DNA of 64,000 bases, taken from NCBI GenBank assembly GCA_947471745.1, contig CANJKZ010000418.1, positions 124,001 through 188,000 of the forward strand. Reading direction: 5' to 3'. A program made the translations under genes and the position numbers. Of the stretch, positions 39,267 to 51,300 are shown in pieces (the stretch's first letter is position 1; each line of letters begins with the position of its first letter). The notes below the pieces were generated by a model, which had not been told where the DNA came from, did no database searches, and saw only the letters and a program-made list of their open reading frames with translations. The stretch is from Closterium sp. Naga37s-1 (Eukaryota > Streptophyta > Zygnematophyceae > Desmidiales > Closteriaceae).

Positions 39267-41394
39267 GGTGGGAAGGACATGGAGGAAAGGAGGGAAGGAC
39301 AGGGGGGAAGGGATAGAAGGAGTGGGGGAAAGGGAAAGAAGGACAGGGGCCTATAGCATCGATCGCTGCTCTTCCCACCCTTTCCCCCTGTCCTCCTCTC
39401 CCATTCCGGCCCTGTCTGCTCGCTACCCTTGCCTTCGCCGCATCGCTACCAATATCGCTCGCTAAAGCCGCTTGCGAGGTTTGGACGCGAGATGCTTCGC
39501 CACCGTCGGAACAGATGCTTCGCCACCGTCGGAACAGATGCTTCGCCCCGCTGCTCGCTACCGTCGCCGCTCTGCTCGCTATCGTCGCCCCGCTGCTGGC
39601 TACCGTCGCACCCAATCCTGCCTGTCGCCATCGTCGCTGCTTGCCACCGCCGATTCGTGAGAAATAGAGGGATGGGAGAGGGAAAACTGAACGACGACAG
39701 CGGAGGAAATCTAGCGCAATGCGCTACGGGTACGACTGCCGTGGTGTTTTTTGAGGTACGAAATAGCGCAGATATTCGAGCGCACACTAAAAGGCGAAGA
39801 AGAGAGATAGATATGAGGCGAATGGCTCTCAGTAGCCCTACGGGAAGGCACTTCAAGTTAGTAGTAACCTAGCCTAGCGCGAGAGATTGCCGAGTTTGAG
39901 TAGTTTTGAGTTCAAGTTTCAAGTTTCAAGTTTGATGCCTGGCCCCCCCTTCATGCTGTTGTGCGGTGCTTTTCCGCAAGCCCTCCCCAGCTTCCCCCCC
40001 ACTCATCATGCTGCGAGGCACTTTTCCGCACGACCTTCCCCCGCTCTCAGAATGCTCTGCCTGCTCGACTTCCAGTGTATACTGGGTAACGCGCCCTTCA
40101 AGCTATAATACTTTGAACTGGCGCAGAGATATCTGCACCGCGGCTTTAACGGTCACGGGCGCAGGCCAAAGTGAAAACTTGATATCCGGGCTTGCACTTA
40201 CACTATCTTAGCTAAGGGAAAGTTCGGCTGGTCCAAAGCTGACTTAGAGATATCACAAACACGGGATTGGCTAGAAAACGCTAAGGGAAAATCCCCCTGG
40301 CGCGCTCTGGTGCAACCTAAGGAGAAGGGGGGGGGGAGTGGGGTGGGGTCAGGCAGAATTTCTTTGGGGGGGGGGGGTCCTAGAACCAGAAATCAAAACT
40401 TTGTGGGTGGGGAAGGCCTGGTTGGAGCACTTAACGCATCCGGAGAGGGTCGAACGAAACACTTAGTGGCACGGGTGCAGGGCGATCCTAACACTTAATG
40501 CAGTCGAGCTGGAGCGAAAGTAGCCCGGAATTTCAGGGCATTAAGGGCATATGCCCGAAAATCGACAGGCCTGCTTCAGAGTTGCCAAGCATTGCCGACT
40601 AGCCCCAAGGAACCTTTCCACATCACTTTGGGGATACCTTCCGCTTTTCCCCCAGCTACGCGGAAGTTTGTCCTACAGAACAGACCATCAAACACTCGGA
40701 TTGGCTGTGTTTCAGCCACGTACGTCGCAGAGAAAGACAGTCGGCAGTGCTGAGTCAACACAGTGTGACAGGGGACCGTTGGTTGGTTGAGGCGGGGGAA
40801 GTGCTGCTCGTCCGAGTTCTGTGTTTGGCTGGACAGCTTGAAGGCAACAGGCACGATATGTCGGTTCAGTTCGGGACTTTCTCTGGTTGCTCGAAATGAC
40901 GAGGTATTAAGATAAAACATGGGGAAATATTGATCTGTAGAATAGCAACACAAATTAACACTGAAGCAATCACCCTGATGAAGTACTAACGATTCAACAT
41001 AGAAGCAATATAAATACCCACTGGTGCCACATGGAAAAAAGCCTGCAACTTCGTCCTGCAATGAAGACAGTGAAACTGAAAACAATCGAGTAGCTACAAC
41101 AAGTGTAACACATGACAGTCCATTCGCAATGTTGTAATCAGCATAGAAAAACACATGTTGGTAACTATGGGAAGAATACATATTGTTAAAGTAAAACTAC
41201 AACCAGTAGAAAAAGCACTGTTTCGATTCCAGGCGCGAGAGTGACTCCATGTGCCAGATAACGACTTCACGTATAGTATCGCCACGTTCAAGAGACCCTC
41301 CAGGTCGTATACCACATGAAGACGGTAAATTTCCGCGTCTCACGTGTTCCTTTTGGAAGTCGTCAAAGGGGCATAGATCAAGACAAAGGCAACG
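39267..41394. other. Intergenic: purine repeat, short CGCTACCGTCG repeats, no supported gene
   Basis: 39267-39345 continues the purine repeat split by copia 2. Around 39490-39610 GATGCTTCGCCACCGTCGG and CGCTACCGTCGC recur; a related bit lies near 31810. After 39660 the DNA is of mixed composition. Minus-strand open frames there (for example 40576-41181) show no recognisable motif. Confidence 0.5.
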
Positions 41395-41555
41395 AAGCAA
41401 GCATGCAGAGGCACGGGTCTACCGCACCAAACACGCACAAGGAGGGGTTAGCCCTCCCAGAGAAAATACTTTCATTGATCTCGGCACCTGCCCCGTAAGC
41501 GCACCCATAAGGGCAAGGTGCAAAGACAACAACCACAAGGTCCTAAGCTAAGCAC
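41395..41555 (-). repeat. Dispersed repeat copy 1 (about 150 bp)
   Basis: Matches 43545-43695 in direct orientation. The shared core is CCCGTAAGCGCACCCATAAG and GATCTCGGCACC/AATCTCGGCACC. Perhaps the end of a SINE or LINE family; no coding seen. Confidence 0.6.
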
Positions 41556-44500
41556 AAGTACAAGATACAGAGAAGATAGACAATTTGATATCTACAATCA
41601 CAAACCAAGCGTCACAGAAGAGGTTGATAAGTCTTCAGAACTGACAATCCCCATGGATGCTCGTCCCTCGCCCTGCTGCTTGTTGCTCCAAGAAAGCGCC
41701 TGCCAACCAACTGACACAGAACAACCCTAACACAGAAACAGTTTCCATGAAGACGAGAACAACTCACGCTCATAAACTCATCGATGCCAACATACAGAAG
41801 ACGACGAACGCCACGGCTGTTGGAGCTCTGAGTACTCGTCACTATCCTGAAACCCTAAGAAAAGCGAAGATCCTGGATGCTGGTGGATACAATGACCCTG
41901 ACAACCTCTTTCCATTATTAATTGTTGCCTGCCGTGCTGGGAAAGTTGGGAACCTCTCCCTCGGACTCATCGAAACAAAACCCTCGGCTGTGGCGTGAGC
42001 GGACCTCTCTGACCCCGAAAGAACTGACTGACGAGCCTGAGTTGCGCGGCATGGCGAACGTGCTTGACGAGCCGCTTTCGAGGTTCGAGACTTTCTGGTG
42101 AGCTGGAGGAAGGTTTGAAGCGGGCGAACCTAGTCCGACATCATTATGTGGGCTGCCCGAAATGTTTACAGAGATCTTATTGTGTCGAAAAGTGTTGGAA
42201 AAGTCGAATATACGAACAGTATCGAAACTGATTTCACAATTCCAGTGACGCAAGAAAACATTTTCCCGTTGCCCCACCAATAAAGTTCGGTGACGTTATG
42301 CCTTGTTGGCCAAGGGACTGGCAAACCACGAAAACCCCAACTCATGCAGACTAATCATTTCGTTCCAAACCATCCAGCCATGCCAGGCTTGAATGGCGAA
42401 CCGAGGTCCAAACCATGACACACGTCAAGCTGGACTACACCCCCACCACCATTAAGGGGGGTTGAGAACGGTTTACACGTTGAACTCTCCTAAAAGCATT
42501 CAACAAAATGCATGCTAAATGTGCTCAACGCCAGTTCATACCAACACAAGCTAATTCGACTTTACTTATACTTGGGCATTACCATCAAATACACGACACT
42601 CACTTCTCATGGCATACCATTCCATCAAGTTGCAACTCCAAAATGGAATATGATAGTCTCATTCCACTACCCTTTTAAATCTTCCTGTCACTGGGAGATG
42701 GATTGCTGCCACTAAAGGAAATGAAGATTATATCAGCTTGACAATTTCTTACAAATCAAATCAGGAATCCGACAGCAACTAAGCAGCAACTAAGCGTGAT
42801 AGTGGAGCAGGAAGGCCGAAGGGCATAGGCAGATCACGTGGCTACCAGGCGAATCACTGACAGACACTAGTGCAGTGACTGCTTGCAGCAAGATTCAATA
42901 GCATGAACCAGCCAGGTACCATGAATTCAAACCGTTACAGGTACAATGTCATACGTGAAAACAATAGTTGCAAGAATCAGGCAGTATCTAGATAGCAAGA
43001 GTTATGACGCCCACCTGGAATGCAGATGAAACATTGTAGATCCAACCAGGATGTCACGCAGCCTGCAGAAAAAAAGCCACATCAGGAATTTCAGCACCAT
43101 TTCCTATATTTGTACAAAGAACTGGCTTACGATGCCCCCGTACACCATTAAACGTATGGCATGGAGAGCGGAAATATATATCCATGCTCATCCTCTTTTC
43201 GCCATTACACTGGCAGTATTAGTACAAGTATGTACCCAACAACCGTCTTTCGTCAGAAATGGTAGCTTCACAACGTCTTAATGTAGAAACTTGAGCGACT
43301 TCCGAGGTCGTGTGGCGCTTCTTCAATCGCTTCCAAGTGTGGACGAGATTTGATGGACTTCAGAATGGCTGATGGACATGCCCTCCACGCATCGTTATGC
43401 TGTTAATGGACCTCTCAGCAATCATATTGCTCAGAATGGCTGATGGACTTGCGCCACATCGAATTGCTAACGCCCAACGCTGCGTGTGGTTCACGATGGC
43501 TTGGCGGGTCACACAATAAGGACGAGAGGGGGAAATAACGGGCGGCACAGGCACGGATCTACCGTACCTAACACAAACAAGGAGAGCTTCGCCCTCCGAC
43601 AGAAAATATTTCCATTAATCTCGGCACCCGCCCCGTAAGCGCACCCATAAGGGCAAAGGTGCAAAGACAACAAGCACAAGCTCCTACGAAGAGAGACGAT
43701 ATACCATGTACAACAATACAGGCAGCCACGTAGAAAAACAGATATAATCAACAAACCAATCTTCCATGACGATAAAAAGACGTCTTCAAAGTGGATGGTC
43801 CTCGCCTGATGATTCTTCACCGTCACCGTTGACAAAAGCAAAAGAGACAGCCATCTGCTGTAAACAATACACGGTAAGCTTCGTCAAGCAATTGCATATA
43901 TTACTTGTTTGCAGGGTAAAAGCGTTCTAGGAACTGCTGAACAATAGATTAAGACCTACCTTCAGGAAACCTGCAGTGAGCAGGGGAAGGATGAAAGAAC
44001 TCCAACGGAATGGAACTGAAAGAACTACTGCTCTACCATGACTAACCAGGGTGAAGGAGCGGCCCAAAAGGTTATGTACACGAAACCCTAGCTTTGGGAA
44101 TGAACCCTTCCGTTTTGCCGAGTGTTCTTCACGAACCTACTAGAAGGCTCGGAGTCAGGTGAAGGCTTGGCCCAAACTTGAAACGCGTTACCCAGATGCT
44201 TTGGGGTAGCCTTGGCCATACGCAACCCTTGAAACGCGTCACTCAATCGCCAGAAGTCTCATCGATTTTCTCGACAGGGGGCTCCCTACACTAGCCATGA
44301 ATTTCTATCGAACCCAGCACCAGATACTGCTGCCCCCGCCATCCATACCGTTTCCGGACCGAAAGCCGAGCCAAAGCAGGTATGGTTCAAGCTCTCCGTT
44401 GCTCCTCCTTGCCTCATTGTCAACCACCGGAACCGAATCTGACGCAGAAAACCTGCACTTCCAAGCCTCGAAAAATCCCGCCTGGAGCGCTGCTTCTGTG

Positions 44501-44937
44501 GCACGGCAGGCACATAAACTTCGTTCCGCTCAGTGCTTATAGCGAAGAAGCCCACGACGCTGATTACACCCAGCCGTGAATTCACTTCCAGCAATGTTCG
44601 TGGAGCAGCAAGGCTTTGAGCACGGAACTTCCGTGACGAAGAAATCATGCTACAATTATCGGTGTTACAGGACACTTCTGAACTGTACTATGACGATTTT
44701 TGTTCTTGTGTTTCCCTCCACTGTCACCTGGAGCCAGGGTGACATCCCAAGAACCTGGAGCCTGACGAGCAACGAACAAGCAGCCCTCATTTCCGCCTTC
44801 ACAAATTCCTCGTTTGCCAAAGCCATGCTGTTTTACTCGAGTCGCTTCGTGGACTTGCATCAGCAGGGATAAGAGAGCATGTGTATGTAGGTGCTAGGCT
44901 CGCAATATTCCGGCTTGGCAGGAGTTTTTATTCCGCC
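41556..44937. other. AT-richer DNA without a supported gene
   Basis: Apart from the repeat at 43545, only short frames occur. A minus-strand frame at 43360-43554 (HTQRWALAIRCGASPSAIL) could be a helix-rich scrap of a transposase, and plus-strand frames near 41657 and 44576 have no motif. Introns with small exons cannot be excluded. Confidence 0.4.
43545..43695 (-). repeat. Dispersed repeat copy 2
   Basis: Second copy of the repeat at 41395-41555, about 80 percent alike by eye. Confidence 0.6.
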
Positions 44938-45358
44938 ATGTCGTTCGCTCACATTCTTGCGGATGGGTTCGGAAATCCCAAGCGGTGCTTGGGGATAGTT
45001 GGTTCACCTCAGCCAAACGACGTCACATGTCCGACTGCCTTCGTCGACTTGGTCTTTGGAGCTCTAGGTTCCGCCTTAGATGCGTTTAAGGACCGTGAAC
45101 TGGGACTGCCATGCGACAAGCACTCGTCGCGAGCGACGTGGAAATGTGATCGCATCTTGAGCGTCCTGAACGCGTGTTTGGAAGAACTTGATCACTGGAA
45201 AGCTTTGAACACTCCAGGTGCTTCACAAGCTTTATTACTTGTCCTAGACTACGTCTATGTTCCACAACTTTTCCTGTTTACTTTTTTTACTTCTTTTCTC
45301 GCCGTACCCGTTTTAACGTGTTTAGTCGCTGCAGTGGCTTCCTCTCGCCGTTTTCTAA

Positions 45359-45389
<31 letters not shown>

Positions 45390-48300
45390 CGGATGTGCCG
45401 TACTCTCAGATGGAGCCTTTTCCGAAGGTTCCGGTCCCAAGGCCCACCTGTCGAAACACTTAAGTGCGGACAGCCTTTCAGAGGACCGAATAAATTGTGC
45501 GAGCCATAGCCTAGTGGCTCCTATACCGTCGAGCTTAAACTCCCACAGCATCTCCGTCTCGCCTCCCCCTCAGCTCGGCGGTCGCTTCGGCTTCGGCCGA
45601 AGATTCGGCGAAAATAATAAGACCGAAAATGGGTTATCTTCGTCGACCATGTCTTTTGTCACGCCGGTGCCATCCTCCGCGAGTGAGGGCTCTGCGGCTG
45701 CTGGCGACTGGGGATTTTCGGGACCCGTGAAAGGGTTTCCTTCGGCTCAGACAGCTCCGCTGTCGACTCTCGACGTCGCAGGTACATTTTGTATGCGCTC
45801 GTTACTTTTTAAACCAGGACCAATGCGCGGCTCGTCTCCGCGCTCGTGTTTAGCACTCCCGAAACCCCCCCAAGGTTACCAAATCGTATCCACTTTCTCG
45901 TCCAATCTCCCTTTCCCTTCCCTTCGCCTTTCCGCTGCCCTCCTCATCCTGCTTCCCTTCCCCTCTCTCCTCAGCACCAGCGGAACAGAGTCCCGCCCAG
46001 GGGGAGCAGTGGGAAGCGCTGTACGCGTCAGTGCAGGACGCGGTGCTCATGTATAACGCGCAGTTCGTCTCCGCGCTGGCGGATGGTTTCCCGCCCGCTG
46101 CTGACGTCATAGCGTCCCTGGACGAGGCCCTGCAGGACCTGGCGAAAGACGTCTACGTGGCAATGGATAAGATGGAAGAGGTGAGCTATGCAGTCTACGT
46201 GGCATTGGATTAGACTTTCCGGTTCTGGGAGTCGGGGAAGGGAGGCTGTGGGGACACACTCACGCGCCATGCATTCTCGCGTCAATCGTCCTTTCCGTTT
46301 CCCTATCACCAATCCTTGCACGCGTTCCTCCACTCCACCCCCCTCCCCAGCTCTTAAGTTAACAATACCTCATTATTCATCCTCTCTTCATCAAAACAGG
46401 GAGTAAGCCAACGAGCCTCGCTGTTTCCTATCCGCGTCTTTGCAATGTGTGCGTCTCTGGAAGTCTCTCGCTGCCGTAGGCTGTTCCCGAAGCTGCAGGA
46501 GGAGGAGGAAGAGGAGGAGGGGCAGCAGCAGCAGAAAAGTGACCACTATGTAGCAGGGGAAGTGTCAGGTGAAGGGGTTTCTAAGGATGCTCCAGGGGTT
46601 TCAACAGAAGTTTCAGGAGAACTAAAAGGTTGGTCTTTCCTTGCCGCTGCTGGCAATCTCAGGGACCAGCCAGTATCCGCAGCGCTTCCGCCGTTGGATG
46701 AGGACGATCTGACGGTTCTGGAGCAGCTGTTGGAGGAGGCGGGGGACGAGATTCAGGGCCTGTTCCTAAACTGCAAGGGGTCACTGTACGGTCTTGGTGT
46801 CACACATGCTCGTTCCCTCGCCCGTTTTTCTATCCTGGGGAAGGCACTGAAAGCAGCAATAGAGGGAGCAACGGAAGCGAGTTTCACTGTGTTAAGGGAT
46901 GGACGGGAGGAAGTGAGGTATTTGGAGAGGAGAGAGGCGGGGGAGAAGGAGGGTGGGGAGAGGAAAGAGGAGGGAGAAGGAAGAGGAGTGGGAGCGAGTG
47001 GGAGGGGATCTGGATTTGAGTTTGATACTTCAAAGGTCTCAAGCGGATGCAGTCAATCAAACGAGGGAGAGAAGGAGAGGCGGATATCGGGGGGAGAGGA
47101 GGAAGAAGAAGAGGAAGACGACGAGGATGATGACGACAACTCTGACACTAACGAGAGTGACAATATCGAGGATGACTGTATTATATGGGATGACGGGCTT
47201 CAGGATATCAGGGCACTGTTCGCCCCTAAGCAGTCCGTTACGACCCCCTCTGGAAAATCTCCCTCTGCTTCTTCCACCTCCTCTACCCCCTCAGCAGCAG
47301 CACTTACACCCCAAGGGAGACCTGAAGCCACTAGCCCTGTCTTCTCTAACCAGAACCAGCAGAAGCAGCAACACCTGCGAACGCAGTCGGAGGTGATTCT
47401 TGACTCGACTCAGAAGTCACCTAGAGCCGCTAACTCGATTTTCTCTGACCGGCAACAGCAGAACCACCAGCGGGCCTTCTCAGTCGCTGTAACGCCTAAC
47501 TTATCCTCTGACTCGAGTAACCTGACAGCTGACAGCAAGACATGTGCACCAGGGGCACCCACAGAAGCAGCAGCATCCATACCAGGAACTCCGAAAGGGC
47601 CGCGGCTGGGAGCAAGGATTCTATTGGAGCGAATCCGAGACTATCAATGGCTGGCGGAATGGCTAGGGATTGACCCTGATGAGCTGCTAATCCACAAAGT
47701 CCTCTCCGTTGTGCCTGTAGGCATGCTCCTTACTGACCTGGGCGTGCCACGCTCGTTAGAGTCCGGTTTGTTAGAGTCACAGCGCCCGCTGCTGCTGCGG
47801 GTGGTGCTGCCGGGGTTCCGGGAGGAGGTGAAGAGACGGCTGTTGGGAGCCGGGCTGGCGTGGACCGAAGGGATGCTGGTCAAGACGGTGGTGTTTGAAC
47901 CGAAGAGGAATGCCGCTGTGTTCACTACAGGAGGTGGCAGTGCTGCTGCTAGCGGTGGTGCTTCTGGTTCTGCTGCTGATGCTGCCGGTGCTGGTGGTGG
48001 TGGTGGGGAAGCGGGTGCAGCGACTGGTGCTGCTGCAGCTGCAGCAGCAGCAGGAGGGAAAGGATTGGCCAAGAAACCCAGCCACAACCGAACCAAAAGC
48101 GCCGAAGACATGCAAGAACTATCCCCGTTTGTGTCACATGCGGTACAAGAATCGCTCACAGCAGGCGGCGGGCTTGCAAAACAGATTCCCCTGGAGGACA
48201 TTCTGGCAGCGACAGACTCGTGGAGCCCGGAGAGGAAGCTAGGGGAAGGCGCGTATGGCACGGTGTTCAAGGGGGTTGTTGGGCGCGGTGGGGAAGGTGG

Positions 48301-51300
48301 AGATGGCGAGCTATGGGCTGTGAAGCGGGCAGGCAATGTGTCGGGGTCTCATCTGGAGGAATTTGAGAAGGAGGTGAGTTGGATTCGGCTGGGCCGGGCT
48401 GGGCTGGGCTGGGTTGGGCTGGATTGGGCTGGGTGTAGCTTCATAAGGCTAAGCCAGATTCCCCTGGAGGACATTCTAGCAGCAACAGACTCGTGGAGCC
48501 CTGAGAGGAAGCTAGGGGAGGGCGCGTATGGCACGGTGTTCAAGGGGGTTGTTGGGCGCGGTGGGGAAGGTGGAGATGGCGAGATATGGGCAGTGAAGCG
48601 GGCGGGCAATGTGTCGGGGTCTCATCTGGAGGAATTTGAGAAGGAGGTGAGTTGGATTCGGCTGGGCCGGGCTGGGCTGGGCTGGGTTGGGCTGGATTGG
48701 GCTGGGTGTAGCTTCATAAGGCTAAGCCAGATTCCCCTGGAGGACATTCTAGCAGCAACAGACTCGTGGAGCCCGGAGAGGAAGCTAGGGGAGGGCGCGT
48801 ATGGCACGGTGTTCAAGGGGGTTGTTGGGAGCGGTGGGGAAGGTGGAGATGGCTGTGAAACGGGCTGGGAATGTGTCGGGGTCTCACCTGGAGGAGTTCG
48901 AGAAGGAGGTGAGTTGGGATGGGCGGGGTTGGCCTGTGTTGGGCTGGGTTGGGTTAGGTTCGGTTGGGTTGAGCTTCCTAAGGCTTGAATTCCCTTAGCA
49001 GCGACAGAGTCGTGGAGCCCTGAGAGGAAGCTCGGGGAGGGCGCGTACGGCACGGTGTTCAAGGGGGTTGTTGGGCGCGGTGGGGAGGGTGGAGATGGCG
49101 AGATATGGGCTGTGAAACGGGCTGGGAACGAGTCGGAGTCACATCTGGAGGAGTTTGAGAAGGAGGTGAGTTGGCGTGGGATGGGTTGGGATGGGTTTCG
49201 TTGTGTTGGGCTGGGCTGGGTTGGGCTAGGTTGGGCTGGGTTGAGCTTCATAAGGCCCGTGAAGCAGATTTCCCTTGAGGACATTCTGGCAGCGTCAGAC
49301 TCGTGGAGCCCGGAGAGGAAGCTAGGGGAGGGCGCGAACGGCACGGTGTTTAAAGGGGTTGTTGGGCGCGGTGGGGAGGGTGGCAATGGCGAGATATGGG
49401 CAGTGAAGCGGGCAGGCAATGTGTCAGGGTCTCATTTGGAAGAGTTCGAGAAGGAGGTGAGCTAGATTGTGTTGGGCTGGGTTGAATCGGTTGGGATGGA
49501 TTGAATTGGGTTGGTTTGGGCTTCATAAAGCTTGTGAGGCAGATTCCTCTAAAGGACATCCTAGCAGCAACAGACTCGTGGAGCCCTGAGAGGAAGCTAG
49601 GGGAGGGTGCGTATGGCACGGTCTTCAAGGGGATTGTTGGGCGCGGTGGTGGGAGTGAAGGTGGCGAGATATGGGCTGTGAAGCGGGCAGGGAATGTGTC
49701 GGGGTCTTTTCTGGAGGAATTTGAGAAGGAGGTGCGTTAGGTTGGGCTGGTTTGGGATTGGTTGGGTTGGGCTTGGTTGGGTTGGGTTGGGTTGGGTTGG
49801 GTTGGGTTGAGCTTCATAAGGCTCACGAGGCAAATTTCCCAAGATGGCAGAAGGTGGAGAGCGGTGGGCTGTGTGGTGGGCTGGGTTGGGTGTTTGGGCT
49901 GTAATGACATAGTTTTGAGTGCAGGGTTTTAGCTGGAGGAAAATCGGGAAGGAGAGGGAGGGCTGGGTTGGGCGGGGTTGTCTTTCCATATCATTCAGTG
50001 CCCCCGTCCCCCATTCTCCCTTCCCGATCCTCCCTCGTGTTATGTGTCCTTCATGAGTCGCATGGCCCACCAGCTCCTTGTGCTCCTCAACTGTGCCATT
50101 GCTGTTACTCATTGTCACCCCTTGTCACTCCTTGTCACTCTTTGTCGCTCCTTGTCACTCCTTGTCACTCCTTGCCTCCGTTCTCCTGTGCCCTGCCCTC
50201 CTAATCCCAGGTGTCATTCATGAGTCGCATGGCCCACCAGCACCTCGTGCGCCTCACAGGAAGTACCAGTCCGGTCAATTCTTGTCACTCCTTGTTACTC
50301 CTTGCTACCCCTTGCCACCTCTCGCCACCATTCCTCCTACCAGGTGTCATTCATGAGTCGCATGGCCCACCAGCATCTCGTGCGACTCATAGGCTTCTGG
50401 GCGGATTGTGACGAGCGAATTCTCATCTACGAGTTTATGCACAATGGCACGCTCGCCTCCCGTATCCACCGTGCCGTGGTGCCTGCATCCCCTACTGGAG
50501 GTGGGTCTCATGGGCTCGGCTGGGCTGGGCTGCTTGCACTGTGTGACGAGCGCTGGACCATTAACAAGTTTATGCACAATGGCACGCTCGCCTCCTGTAT
50601 CCACCGTGCCGTGGTGCCTGCATCCCCTACTGGAGATGAGTGTCTGGGCTGGGCTGCTTGCGTTGTGTGACGAGCAAATGGCACAATGGCACCTTCGCAT
50701 CTCGCATTCACCGCGCTGTGTTTCCGTCATCCCCTACAGGAGGTGAGTGCTGTGTCGTGTCCCAACTGGTGTGCGTGCCACGAGTGTTATGCACAAAGTG
50801 TTCTGCACTGAGTTGAGTAGTGCGACGAGCGCATTCGCATCTACGAGTTCATGCACCACAGCACCCTCTCTTCTTGCATCCACCGTGCTGTGGTGCCTGC
50901 ATCCCCTACAGGAGGTGAGTGCTGTGTCCCAACTGGTATGCGTGCCACGAGTGTTATGTTATGCACCAAGTGTTATGCACTGAGTTGAGTACTGTGACGA
51001 GCGAATTCTCATCTGCGAGTTCAAGCACCATGGCACGCTCTCCTCTTGCATCCACCGTGCCGTGGTGCCTGCATCACTCTCTGGAGGTGGACTCATGGGC
51101 TGGGATGCTTGCAATGAGAGATGGCCGCAAGCAAATTCTCATCTATGAGTTCATGCACAACGGCACCCTCAAATCCCGCATCCCAATTCCTCTCCCTCTT
51201 TTACCCTCCCTTTCCGCTCTCTCTCCCTTCAACTCAAATCCCTCAACGGAATAATTGCACAAGAAGGCGCCCCCTTTCCCTCTCCCATTTGACAAGCGAG

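Noticed and set aside
40576-41181. Minus-strand frame of 201 residues
   Set aside because: No motif, mixed composition and no convincing start; judged chance.
44881-44937. Earlier start for the kinase (GTG-initiated extension)
   Set aside because: Eukaryotic start should be ATG; the ATG at 44938 is in good context (CCGCCATGTC).
48622-49419. Minus-strand Pro/Ser-rich frames of 80-265 residues over the kinase exon copies
   Set aside because: Antisense shadows of the repeated kinase exon; they show the same 270-bp period and no own motif.
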